64,000 nucleotides of DNA from Alloprevotella sp. OH1205_COT-284 (GCF_003859795.1 NZ_RQYI01000003.1:54881-118880); one strand, 5' to 3'. Counted from the stretch's first letter, positions 1 to 7,314 are shown. Made by a program: numbers and translations. The notes: generated by a model not told the origin, from the letters alone.

Positions 1-1585
1 GATTGTTGGTTTTTCGTTCGCGCAGGGAGTTGTAGGTCAGCCCGTAGGACGACTTCATGATGAAGATGTTTTCGTAGGAAGAGCGCAACACGGCGTAGCG
101 CGGGTCGTCGCCGTTGAGATATTCGTTGCGAAACGTTTCGGAAATCCAAGGCATGAAGACGTAGTTGAGCGAAACGATGTCTAAACGATGTCGCAGATTT
201 GGGCGCGTGTGCCGGTTCCAGTGAATGCTCCATGCCGCCGTGAGCAACCGTCGATGAAATTCGGGGCGATTTTGGGAGTTGTAGAGCAACGAGAGGTCGG
301 AAGCCCCTTTGTAGCGTCGCAGTTGCTCTTCGCCGATCGGGAAGGGGAGAGTGGGGTAGCGCAGTGTGGCTTCTGCGCCATATTCGATGTAGTCTTGGTG
401 GGTGTAGCCTTCCAGTCGGCGAATGGCCTCGTAGGCACCGCGGAGTTTAAGCGTGAGCTGTTCTGCGCTGTGGAGCAGATTGCGATGTGTGTAGGTGAAA
501 GTGGCCGCACCGCCCAAATCGCCGGCGGTGTTGGTGCCTTCGATGTCGAAGCTCACGCCGTGGGGCTTGTTGAGTTTCACGAAAACGTGGGCGTCGAGTG
601 TGGAGTCGGCGGGAAGAGGCTGAGGATAGTGAATGGTGGAAAACCCGATAGCTCCCAAGCCGCTGAGATTTTGATAAGAGTATTGTGTGGCGACGTCGCG
701 ATAGAGGCTGTCGGCCTGAATGAAAAGATTGCGAAAGTAGATGCGGCGATTGATGCGTTGCCGACCGTCGGTGACGAAATGGATGTTGCGATAGAAGGTG
801 GTGTCGCGATGGGCACTTTCGCCGTGGTTCTCGTGAAGAAAGATCTTTCCGATGCGATAGGCTCGGTAGGGCGGAAGAGAGTCGCTGCGCTGCGGCCTGC
901 GGAAGTGGAGGGTGAGGTCGACGGCTTGGCTGTGGGCAATGGTGTCGGCCGTATAGCTGACAAATTCGTTGTTGATGTTGTAGTAGCCGTTGTTTTGAAG
1001 CCTGCGAATGATGCGTGTGCGCTCTTCTTCGAGCAATGAGAGGTCGAGCGGCATGCCTCGATAGAGGAGCGATCGTGCGGAGTCGGCCATGACGATGCGG
1101 CGGAGGGTGTCGTTGTCGAAACGCCGTTGTAATTGCTGCACGTAGGATCGCTTTCCGGGATGCATGCGATAGGTGAGGTGCAGGTGTCGGCCGCGGCGCA
1201 TGGTATCGGCTTCGACGGAGGCTTGCAAATATCCTTTTCCGCGGAGGGCTGCCACGAGCGAAGAGCGCGAAAAGTGCATCAGAGTGTCGTTGAAAGCAAC
1301 GGGGGCTTCGCCGATGCGGTGCATGAGGCGATTGAAAGGATGATGCGGGTTTGTGCCCGACAAACAGTAGATGCCGAGGGGCACTTTGGCCGTGCTCAGC
1401 CAACGCGTGTTGGCCTCTTGGCGGATATGGAGGCGATAGTCGGAAGGTTTGATGTCGGGGGCATCGCTTTTCAGATGCACCGATGCCAAGAGATACTTGT
1501 CGTCCGAAAGAAAGCGCACGGGAGAGCAGGACGAAAGCCCGATGACAAGGAGAAGAAGAGAATAGAGGGGGTGCAAAAACTTCAC
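1..1585 (-). CDS. tamL: TamL-type BamA-family outer-membrane lipoprotein (partial)
   Basis: This gene runs off the left edge, so about 528 residues of the N-terminal side are visible. I read it from the reverse strand with a GTG start: an in-frame stop lies just upstream, and the GTG sits about 17 bases after the expected transcription start of a TATCTTTG -7 box. The N-terminus is a lipoprotein signal, a Leu-rich stretch ending in GLSSC with Cys20 as the lipidated residue, followed by SPVRFLSDDKYLL, the usual opening of TamL. POTRA-like repeats follow, then barrel strands such as SFDIEGTNTAGDLGGAATF. Bacteroidota carry TamL, a lipidated TamA relative that works with TamB in outer-membrane biogenesis. 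It is divergent from an RNA methyltransferase gene, a neighbourhood I recall as common in the group. A generic BamA/TamA surface-antigen protein is the alternative. Confidence 0.8.
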   Translation of the reverse strand, partial: MKFLHPLYSLLLLVIGLSSCSPVRFLSDDKYLLASVHLKSDAPDIKPSDYRLHIRQEANTRWLSTAKVPLGIYCLSGTNPHHPFNRLMHRIGEAPVAFNDTLMHFSRSSLVAALRGKGYLQASVEADTMRRGRHLHLTYRMHPGKRSYVQQLQRRFDNDTLRRIVMADSARSLLYRGMPLDLSLLEEERTRIIRRLQNNGYYNINNEFVSYTADTIAHSQAVDLTLHFRRPQRSDSLPPYRAYRIGKIFLHENHGESAHRDTTFYRNIHFVTDGRQRINRRIYFRNLFIQADSLYRDVATQYSYQNLSGLGAIGFSTIHYPQPLPADSTLDAHVFVKLNKPHGVSFDIEGTNTAGDLGGAATFTYTHRNLLHSAEQLTLKLRGAYEAIRRLEGYTHQDYIEYGAEATLRYPTLPFPIGEEQLRRYKGASDLSLLYNSQNRPEFHRRLLTAAWSIHWNRHTRPNLRHRLDIVSLNYVFMPWISETFRNEYLNGDDPRYAVLRSSYENIFIMKSSYGLTYNSLRERKTNN

Positions 1586-1608
1586 GGAGCAAGAGATTAT
1601 TTAATATG

Positions 1609-1616
1609 CAAAGATA
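1609..1616 (-). promoter_or_regulatory. -7 box of the tamL promoter
   Basis: The reverse strand reads TATCTTTG, matching the Bacteroidota TAnnTTTG -7 consensus. It lies about 24 bases before the GTG start and helps decide that start. It is back to back with the plus-strand promoter of the neighbouring methyltransferase gene. Confidence 0.6.
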
Positions 1617-1638
1617 GATAATTTCAGAAAAATGTTTG

Positions 1639-1646
1639 TAGCTTTG
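1639..1646 (+). promoter_or_regulatory. -7 box of the RNA methyltransferase promoter
   Basis: TAGCTTTG fits TAnnTTTG. An in-frame ATG lies upstream of this box, so it would not be on the transcript. The box therefore supports the downstream ATG at 1683 as the real start. Confidence 0.6.
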
Positions 1647-1682
1647 CAGGAAATTTGTGCGTATCGTAAGCAAAGAATAGGA

Positions 1683-2450
1683 ATGCTTAGCAAAAATAAA
1701 TTGAAATATCTTCGGCAGCTGGCTCAAAAGAAGCACAGAGATGCCGAGGGCGTTTTTTTGGCAGAAGGGCCGAAGGTGGTGGAGGATTTGCTGCCTCACT
1801 TCGACTGCCGATTGCTCTGCGCGACGAAAGCATATCTTCAACGAATGCCTTCGATAAAAGCCGGAGAACTATTGGAAGTGACGCAACGCGAACTCGAACA
1901 AGCCTCGCAACTGAAAACACCGAGAGAGGTGTTGGCCGTTTTCGGACAGCCGAAACCGATGTCGGGCACAACGCTCTCCGACGTGGCACGGAAAGAATTG
2001 GTGCTGATGCTCGACGGCGTTCAGGATCCGGGAAACGTGGGGACGATAGTGCGTATTGCCGATTGGTTCGGCATTGAGCATGTGTTTTGTTCGGAGGACA
2101 CGGCCGATGTCTTTGCCCCAAAAACCGTGCAAGCCACAATGGGAGCAGTGGGGCGGGTGAAGGTGACGTATGGAAACCTGCCGGAGATGCTGGATGCTCT
2201 TCCCGAAACAATCGCAATCTATGGCACCTTTCTCGATGGCGAGAACCTGTACGAACGCCCGCTTTCGTCGAACGGCGTGATCGTGATGGGCAGCGAAGGG
2301 CAGGGCATATCGGACGCAGTGTCGGAAAGGGTGAATCGCCGTCTTCTGATTCCCAATTTTCCTCCCGATCGCCCCACCGGCGATAGCCTGAACGTGGCTG
2401 TCGCCACAGCCGTGACCTGTGCGGAATTCAGACGAAGAACGAGCGGATGA
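1683..2450 (+). CDS. TrmH/SpoU-family RNA 2'-O-methyltransferase
   Basis: A 255-residue SPOUT methyltransferase, expected to transfer a methyl group from S-adenosylmethionine to a ribose 2'-OH in rRNA or tRNA. The N-terminus (KLKYLRQLAQKKHRDAEGVF, then LAEGPKVVEDLL) is the substrate-binding domain found in RlmB/TrmH relatives. The three SpoU motifs are present: LDGVQDPGNVGTIVRIADWF, MGSEGQGIS and IPNFPPDRPTGDSLNVAVAT, which form the trefoil knot that binds SAM. Motif 3 has GDSLNVA where ESLNVA is commoner. I chose the ATG at 1683 because the upstream in-frame ATG lies before the promoter's -7 box. The exact RNA target cannot be told from the sequence. Confidence 0.88.
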   Translation: MLSKNKLKYLRQLAQKKHRDAEGVFLAEGPKVVEDLLPHFDCRLLCATKAYLQRMPSIKAGELLEVTQRELEQASQLKTPREVLAVFGQPKPMSGTTLSDVARKELVLMLDGVQDPGNVGTIVRIADWFGIEHVFCSEDTADVFAPKTVQATMGAVGRVKVTYGNLPEMLDALPETIAIYGTFLDGENLYERPLSSNGVIVMGSEGQGISDAVSERVNRRLLIPNFPPDRPTGDSLNVAVATAVTCAEFRRRTSG

Positions 2451-2541
2451 GATGGGCGGAAAGATAAAGAACGCCGCGTTTTTCGCACCTTTCGATCGGT
2501 AGACGAAACGAAACTCCCGATCATGTTTTGAAGTTTTTTTT

Positions 2542-3807
2542 ATGACAGTATTTTCACTTTTGTTTGTCGGTATGTTGAACATGCTCGCGGTGGCATCGCT
2601 CTTGGTGATGTTGCTCTCTGTGACGATTTTGTATTTCACACGTTGGAAAGCCTACGAAAAGGTGGTGCAGCTGGCCGAAGAGCAGGCTTTGCGCACCGTT
2701 TCTCTCGAAAAGAACAGGCCCGAAGCATCGGCAGCAACCTCTGGGAGGAGAGAGAAAACTCCCGCCGTTTCGGTCGTTGTGACCAGTGAGGGCGAGGGGG
2801 CTTTGATCAAACGCAATTTGGAGTCTTTGCTCAATCAGCGACTGGCCGATTTCGAGGTGGTCGTGGCCAATGCTTCGAGTGAAGAAGACGAAACGTTTAT
2901 CGTGGTGAGCGAACTGCAAAAAAAATATCCGCATCTCCGACAAACCTTCGTGCCGAAAGTGCATCGCAATATAGATCAACACAAACTGGCACTCACTTTG
3001 GGCATTCGCTCGGCCAAAGCCCCTTGGGTCGTGGTGATGCTGCCCGATGATGTCCCCGAGAGCCGAGATTGGCTCTATCATCTCTCCACGCATTTCACGA
3101 ACGATAAAGACGTGGTTTTCGGATATTCCAACTACGATAACAGCATCGGAAGTCCCGGCCGCCGAGCCGTTTTTCAGAATGGAAAACGCTTTTTGCAGCA
3201 GGCTCAGGCCGCCTTGGAGGGAAAGGCCGTGGGCTGTGGAGGAACGAACGTGGCTTTTCGGCGCGAGTGGTTTTTGCAAAGCGGCGGTTTTGTGGACAGT
3301 CTTGAAGTGCCCTATGGGGAGTGTGCTCTTTTGGTCGATGCCCGTGCCCAAGAAGGACGCGTCGCGGTGGAATTGCATCCCGATGCCGTGACGCGCAGAA
3401 CCCTGCCCAATGCTTCCGTCTTGACGGAGCTCTACAACGTGGCCGATGATATTTTCTCGCGTTTGCAAGGGCGTGTTCGAGGCGTGTTTGTAAACGATGC
3501 CGTCGCCGGTGTCGCCATCTATGTCGCATGGCTGTCGGTTGTGCTTTTCGTGTGCGCAAGATGGTTGTTTTTCGGCACCGTGGAGTGTGCCTTCTTGACA
3601 GCTTGGGGAGTGGATCTGCCACAAGAAACGCCTCATTACGAATGGGCATATCTGGCCTTGGACCTTCCGGCCTTGTTGCTGGGTGTCGTGTTGCTGTTGG
3701 CACCGATTTGGGCGGCGAAGCGTTGGTGTACCGCTTTGAACGAACGAAACTTCGGCATCTATGTCTGGTGGTTTGAGTTGTTGCAACCTTGGCGAAACTC
3801 CCATTGA
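2542..3807 (+). CDS. Membrane-anchored family 2 glycosyltransferase
   Basis: A 421-residue protein with an N-terminal membrane helix (about residues 4-30), a cytoplasmic GT-A domain and two C-terminal hydrophobic segments (about residues 325-355 and 370-395). The GT2 domain starts at TPAVSVVVTSEGEG and NLESLLNQRLADFEVVVANA. The acidic motif MLPDDVPESRDWLY near residue 168 takes the place of the metal-binding DxD. GCGGTNVAFRREWF is the acceptor-side motif typical of GT2 enzymes. The layout resembles cellulose-synthase-like or dolichol-sugar transferases of Bacteroidota, but no surface-polysaccharide genes lie nearby and the donor and acceptor are unknown. It begins 91 bases after the methyltransferase gene and may share its transcript. 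Confidence 0.8.
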   Translation: MTVFSLLFVGMLNMLAVASLLVMLLSVTILYFTRWKAYEKVVQLAEEQALRTVSLEKNRPEASAATSGRREKTPAVSVVVTSEGEGALIKRNLESLLNQRLADFEVVVANASSEEDETFIVVSELQKKYPHLRQTFVPKVHRNIDQHKLALTLGIRSAKAPWVVVMLPDDVPESRDWLYHLSTHFTNDKDVVFGYSNYDNSIGSPGRRAVFQNGKRFLQQAQAALEGKAVGCGGTNVAFRREWFLQSGGFVDSLEVPYGECALLVDARAQEGRVAVELHPDAVTRRTLPNASVLTELYNVADDIFSRLQGRVRGVFVNDAVAGVAIYVAWLSVVLFVCARWLFFGTVECAFLTAWGVDLPQETPHYEWAYLALDLPALLLGVVLLLAPIWAAKRWCTALNERNFGIYVWWFELLQPWRNSH

Positions 3808-3901
3808 TTTTTGCAAATAGGTGTTTGAGGGCGCAGCAAAGCCAAACCTTGGCAAAACACTTTTCATATTGATCGTTTTACCCCTCGAAATCGATAAAGA
3901 T

Positions 3902-3940
3902 AACCGCAATCGTTGAGCTTTCGACTCTTTGATTGCGGTT
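3902..3940 (+). terminator. Hairpin with conserved loop, 3' of the glycosyltransferase gene
   Basis: The stem AACCGCAATC / GATTGCGGTT (10 bp, perfect) encloses a 19-nt loop with TTGAGCTTTCG. It lies 95 bases after the stop codon, and the downstream T-run is weak. A second hairpin with nearly the same loop but a different, compensating stem lies at 4860-4906 on the other strand, so this may be more than a terminator. Confidence 0.5.
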
Positions 3941-4044
3941 GCTCTTTGTGGACGATCGTTGTTTTCGGGAGTGAGGAGTTTTGCCACACCCTCCTTTTGA
4001 TGTGCCTGCCGTTGTACGATGATACCCACCGAAGAGGCAGAGTG

Positions 4045-4191
4045 ATTTGGCTCCAATGCCGAAAAACTTTCTTCCAACGTAGAAAAATTTTCTTCCAATG
4101 TAGAAAAACTTTCTTCCAACGTAGAAAAATTTTCTTCCAATGTAGAAAAACTTTCTTCCCATGCAAAAAGATTTTCCTCCCATGCAGCGTT
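4045..4191. repeat. 21-bp tandem repeat, seven units (part of composite element copy A)
   Basis: Seven units of exactly 21 bases have their TCCAA/TCCCA anchors at 4052, 4073, 4094, 4115, 4136, 4157 and 4178. The central units alternate between an AACGTAG/AAAAATTTT form and an AATGTAG/AAAAACTTT form, giving a 42-base higher-order period. The last two units have drifted. Because 21 is divisible by three, several frames stay open through the array (minus-strand EENFSTL heptads), but no frame has a credible start or family match. I treat it as non-coding. Confidence 0.85.
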
Positions 4192-4293
4192 TTCACCGCT
4201 CGAAGCAGCCACCGCAAGCGGACATGCCGACAACGCATGTCGAGCATTTCGCACCATGCCGTTTCTCGCTCCGCCATGCTTCGGCATACCCCT

Positions 4294-4720
4294 CTCGCGT
4301 ACGCGCGTGTACGCGCGCGCATTCCCTTATGTTGTATTTTTGCTTTCACTGCCTTCGCAAAATCGACCAACTTGCTGAATTTCAGGGAGAAAATTGCGAA
4401 GGCAAGTGAAGGCAAAACGAAAAATGAAATTGCAATACGTTGACAATCAGATTGATGAACTCGATTTTTGCCTTCACCTTCTCCGTTTTACCCTTTCTAC
4501 CCCGATAATTGCGGAAGCAAGTGAAAGCAAACAGTGGGTTTTGCTTTCACCGGAGATGGCTGACAATCAGACTGTTATTTTTCTGTTTTTCATGTTGCCT
4601 TCACTTGCCTTCGCAAGTTTCTCCCTGAAATTCAGCAAGTTGGTCGATTTTGCGAAGGCAAAACAGCGAAAAATAAAAATATAGGGTGAAAACGGCCGTT
4701 TTCGGCCGTCTTGCCTCTGT
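4294..4720 (-). repeat. Seven-box composite intergenic element, copy A
   Basis: After the 21-bp array comes an alternating CG/TA tract (4296-4320), then seven boxes: 4340-4358 TTGCTTTCACTGCCTTCGC, 4396-4415 GCGAAGGCAAGTGAAGGCAA, 4468-4478, 4511-4530, 4539-4551, 4595-4614 and 4652-4663. Boxes alternate in sense, so each can pair with its neighbours. The spacer between boxes 1 and 2 is repeated in reverse complement between boxes 6 and 7, making a long inverted repeat. The outer end has TATAGGGTGAA and, on the minus strand, the degenerate -7-like TATTTTTA, then a GAAAACGGCCGTTTTC palindrome. The strand is given in the sense of that putative promoter. It lies between the convergent glycosyltransferase and glsB genes. 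Confidence 0.8.
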
Positions 4721-4859
4721 CGGGCGCAAGTTTTTGGGCAAGACAGGAAGTGTCCGAAAAAGTCGGTAAGCACTTTCGGACATCATCGTGTTTGGAGGCT
4801 GGGCTTACTCGGTTTTCCAAACCCTCTATGTCCGCCAACAGCACATTGTCGTCTGTAAA

Positions 4860-4906
4860 CAACAACCGCATTCAAAGAACCGAAAGCTCAATGAATGCGG
4901 TTGTTG
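4860..4906 (-). terminator. Hairpin with conserved loop, 3' of glsB
   Basis: A perfect 14-bp stem (CAACAACCGCATTC / GAATGCGGTTGTTG) closes a 19-nt loop. On the minus strand the loop contains TTGAGCTTTCG and matches the loop of the 3902-3940 hairpin at 16 of 19 positions, while the stem has compensating changes. It lies 132 bases beyond the glsB stop. A role as terminator or as a structured 3' element is inferred. Confidence 0.5.
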
Positions 4907-5037
4907 TGAGAGAGGTGAAAATGATTGATATGGAAAGTGGTTTGCCAAGAGAACACTTGGGGATAAAAACAACGCTTTTCATCATCAACTTATCTGACGT
5001 CCGAAATGGGCGGCTTATCGTCGAGATCGAAGAGGAA

Positions 5038-6012
5038 TCAGGGTTTCTTCTTGAAAAAGAAATCGTGAATGTGTGAGAGCGAGTCGAGGTCAAGACAGCT
5101 CTCGATGTGCCGCTTGCGTTTGTCTTCGAGAATTTCGTCGACAGCAATCAGAATGCTTGTTTCCTCGACGTTGCCAAATTCGTGATTGACGGCAGTGCCG
5201 AATACGCGCATTGTGGGAGAAAGGTTCATGTAGGCATTGACAAGCGGAGGGATGTTGACGCCTCGTTCGCGCACGGCCTTGTTCAAAACTTTGTAGTCGG
5301 TGCGGAAATCATCTTCCACGAAAATCTTGTTCAACTCTTCTTGTGACATTTCGAGGCGAACGGGATGATTGGCCGTGACGAGCCCGTCTCTGTCGCCGAA
5401 ATGACGTTGTAAGAAATAGAGAATCATATCGCGTGCCGGTCGGTCGAAAGAAGGGTACATGGTCATCTTTCCGAAAAAATATTTGAGATCGGGAATGATG
5501 ACAGTCAATGCTCCAAGACCGTCCCAAAGGTTGTCGAGCGCATAAAGGCTTTTGGCGAGGTTGCGAGTGCTTTGGTATTCGAGGGTGACGAAAGAACGGC
5601 CGAGCTCAACGGTTTGGGGAAGGAAGTTTTCGATGAAATTTTCTGAAAACTTGAACATGTGCCCGGTTGCCAAGTGGGGCTGTCCGTCGGGCGAAAAACG
5701 GATGTCGCCGGGAGGAAGGAAACGATAACCGCCCAAAATCTCTTCTTCGTCGGGATTCCAAACGATGAGTTGGTAGTAGGGATGTTCGCAGGTGTCAAAA
5801 TCGTCTAAGTCGAATGCGAAGCCCGTACCGCCTCCGGCTGCCCGAAAGGCAATTTCGCGCAGTCGTCCGATTTCACGCATCACGTTGGGGGCATTGTGGT
5901 GGGTGATGATGTATATGTCGTTGCCCGCTTTGTTGGTTTTTCGAAGTTTACGCTCCGGCGTGAGCTCCGATTTCAAAATTTCTCGTGGGATAGGGGCGAT
6001 GATTTCTTCCAT
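5038..6012 (-). CDS. glsB: GNAT/hemolysin-family N-acyltransferase, glycine-lipid synthesis (GlsB-like)
   Basis: A 324-residue member of the COG3176 acyltransferase family. In Bacteroides thetaiotaomicron the adjacent genes glsB and glsA make N-acyl glycine and its O-acylated form; GlsB puts a 3-hydroxy fatty acid on glycine. The ornithine-lipid enzyme OlsB is the relative in other phyla. GNAT-like motifs are visible: YYQLIVWNPDEEEILGGYRF, VELGRSFVTLEYQ and LWDGLGALTVIIPDLKYFFG. I chose the ATG at 6012 (MEEIIAPIPREIL); the longer reading frame upstream would overlap the end of glsA with unrelated residues. It follows glsA by 41 bases. Substrate is inferred from the gene pair. Confidence 0.78.
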   Translation of the reverse strand: MEEIIAPIPREILKSELTPERKLRKTNKAGNDIYIITHHNAPNVMREIGRLREIAFRAAGGGTGFAFDLDDFDTCEHPYYQLIVWNPDEEEILGGYRFLPPGDIRFSPDGQPHLATGHMFKFSENFIENFLPQTVELGRSFVTLEYQSTRNLAKSLYALDNLWDGLGALTVIIPDLKYFFGKMTMYPSFDRPARDMILYFLQRHFGDRDGLVTANHPVRLEMSQEELNKIFVEDDFRTDYKVLNKAVRERGVNIPPLVNAYMNLSPTMRVFGTAVNHEFGNVEETSILIAVDEILEDKRKRHIESCLDLDSLSHIHDFFFKKKP

Positions 6013-6053
6013 AGAATAGAGGTGCGTGGTGCGGTGATGAGAGAGGGGCTGTG

Positions 6054-6890
6054 TCAGGATGTTCGAGCGTTGAGTTGATAGACGGTGTCGCGTACGACTG
6101 CTGCCCATTCGGTCGGGGTTTTGTCTTTCGTGAAACTTTGCCACGGAATGGGTTTCCCGATTTTGAGCGTGAAGGTCTTGTTTTGACTTTTGTACAACTC
6201 ATCGACCAAATAGAGCATGGCGATATTGAATTTGATGCCGAGGCGTTTGGACACATTGGCCAAACGGTAGAAAAAGTCGGAGTTGCGCCCTTCGAGATAA
6301 ATGGGAACAACGTCGCGGTGGCTTTCGATGCTTTTGGTGACGAAAGTCTTTTTCCACTCCACATCTTGAATGATGCCGTCGATTTTGCGAGAACATAGTC
6401 CGGCGGGAAACATGATGAGGTGGTTGTTGCTATGAAAAGCCGTTTCCACCATTTTGGGAAATTCGCGACTCTGCTTGCCGGTTTTGTTGATCGGAACAAA
6501 AAAAGGAGCAATTCCGGTGAGATTCATCAAAAGATCGTTGGCAAGAAAGCAAATGCGCTCGTTGTAGCGTCTACCCAAAAACGAACCGAGCATGATGCCG
6601 TCCGCACCTCCCAAAGGGTGGTTGGAAACAAAGGTAAAACGGCGGCCGTCGGTGTCGTCGGGAAGATGTTCCAACCCTTCGATGTTGAGATGAAGCCCCA
6701 GATATTTCAGACAATCTTCCATCCAAGTCACACCGACGGTTTCTCCTTCTTTCAAAATAAAATCATTGATCCAGTCTTGGTGAATGATGCGTTTGAGATA
6801 ATTGACAAGAAAACGAGGAACAAAACGAGAATTTTTACCCATTTTGCTTTCGAGAACTTGGTCGATGTTGATCGTTTTGGGGTGTGACAT
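6054..6890 (-). CDS. glsA: PlsC-like O-acyltransferase, glycine-lipid synthesis (GlsA-like)
   Basis: A 278-residue lysophospholipid-acyltransferase-family protein. The catalytic motif is SNHPLGGADG, with five residues between His and Asp rather than the classical four, a form I recall from this subfamily. The second motif, FPAGLCSRK, replaces the usual FPEG block. VPIYLEGRNSDFFYRLANV is also typical of the COG3176-linked acyltransferases. In Bacteroides the homologue GlsA adds the second acyl chain to N-acyl glycine at the inner membrane. It is first in the two-gene operon with glsB, and its promoter has a TATTTTTG -7 box about 100 bases upstream. Confidence 0.78.
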   Translation of the reverse strand: MSHPKTINIDQVLESKMGKNSRFVPRFLVNYLKRIIHQDWINDFILKEGETVGVTWMEDCLKYLGLHLNIEGLEHLPDDTDGRRFTFVSNHPLGGADGIMLGSFLGRRYNERICFLANDLLMNLTGIAPFFVPINKTGKQSREFPKMVETAFHSNNHLIMFPAGLCSRKIDGIIQDVEWKKTFVTKSIESHRDVVPIYLEGRNSDFFYRLANVSKRLGIKFNIAMLYLVDELYKSQNKTFTLKIGKPIPWQSFTKDKTPTEWAAVVRDTVYQLNARTS

Positions 6891-6987
6891 ATTGAAAAAA
6901 GAAACAATCTGTGAATTACATTGCCGAGAAGAAAGAATAAATGCTTTTTGCGTTCACTGTCTGAAATAATTCTCTTTGAAACTACTG

Positions 6988-6995
6988 CAAAAATA
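6988..6995 (-). promoter_or_regulatory. -7 box of the glsAB promoter
   Basis: The reverse strand reads TATTTTTG, a match to TAnnTTTG, giving a leader of about 90 bases before the glsA ATG. No clear -33 box was seen. It is the only good match upstream of the pair. Confidence 0.5.
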
Positions 6996-7085
6996 ATAAG
7001 AAAAAATCGCAATTCGTAGCATTTATCGGCTTTTTTGAAAATAAGAGAGTATCTTGTCGCCAATAGTAAAACGGAAATGGAAAAT

Positions 7086-7182
7086 AGGAGACTTTTGCAA
7101 AAGCCTCCATAGGGTAAAGATACAAAAAAAGAAAGAATTGACAAAATAAACAAAGAAAATAGTTTTGCAGAGGTCTCATTGT
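7086..7182 (-). mobile_element. Short IS5-like MITE (about 97 bp)
   Basis: Ends are GGAGACTTTTGCAAAAG on one side and, as reverse complement, GAGACCTCTGCAAAAC on the other. Read on the minus strand, the inside carries TTTATTTTGTCAATTC, then TATCTTTACCCTATG, the same promoter and start-codon segment found ahead of the truncated IS5-like reading frame near 23.1 kb. After the ATG it runs straight into the other terminal repeat, so it looks like an internal-deletion derivative. The surrounding 6891-7323 otherwise holds only the glsAB promoter and the tRNA terminator. Confidence 0.6.
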
Positions 7183-7282
7183 TGTACCGACGTGCCAAAG
7201 AAAGCCTTGCTGCATCCTTGACGGTGTTCTTGGAGTAACTCCCCATGGATCTTCCGCTGATCCCTCAAATCTGCACAAACAA

Positions 7283-7314
7283 AAAACGCATCGACTTTTA
7301 ATCAATGCGTTTTG
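7283..7314 (-). terminator. Terminator of tRNA-Val
   Basis: On the minus strand the hairpin AAAACGCATTGA / TCGATGCGTTTTTT (stem with one mismatch, T-run at the end) lies a few bases after the tRNA 3' end. The same hairpin follows the second tRNA-Val copy at 38.9 kb. Confidence 0.75.

Noticed and set aside
188..1621. Plus-strand frames at the left edge (283 and 162 codons)
   Set aside because: They mirror the tamL gene on the minus strand, which has a lipobox, barrel strands and a promoter.
4045..4191. CRISPR array from the 21-bp repeats
   Set aside because: Units are directly adjacent with no spacers, are shorter than CRISPR repeats, and no cas gene is present.
2554..4287. Minus-strand reading frame of 577 codons with EENFSTL heptads, as a coiled-coil protein
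   Set aside because: Most of it is antisense to the glycosyltransferase gene. The heptads follow simply from a repeat length divisible by three, and other frames are open as well.
4711..5076. A 121-codon plus-strand frame between element copy A and glsB
   Set aside because: No promoter, no family resemblance, and it crosses the glsB terminator hairpin and the end of glsB.
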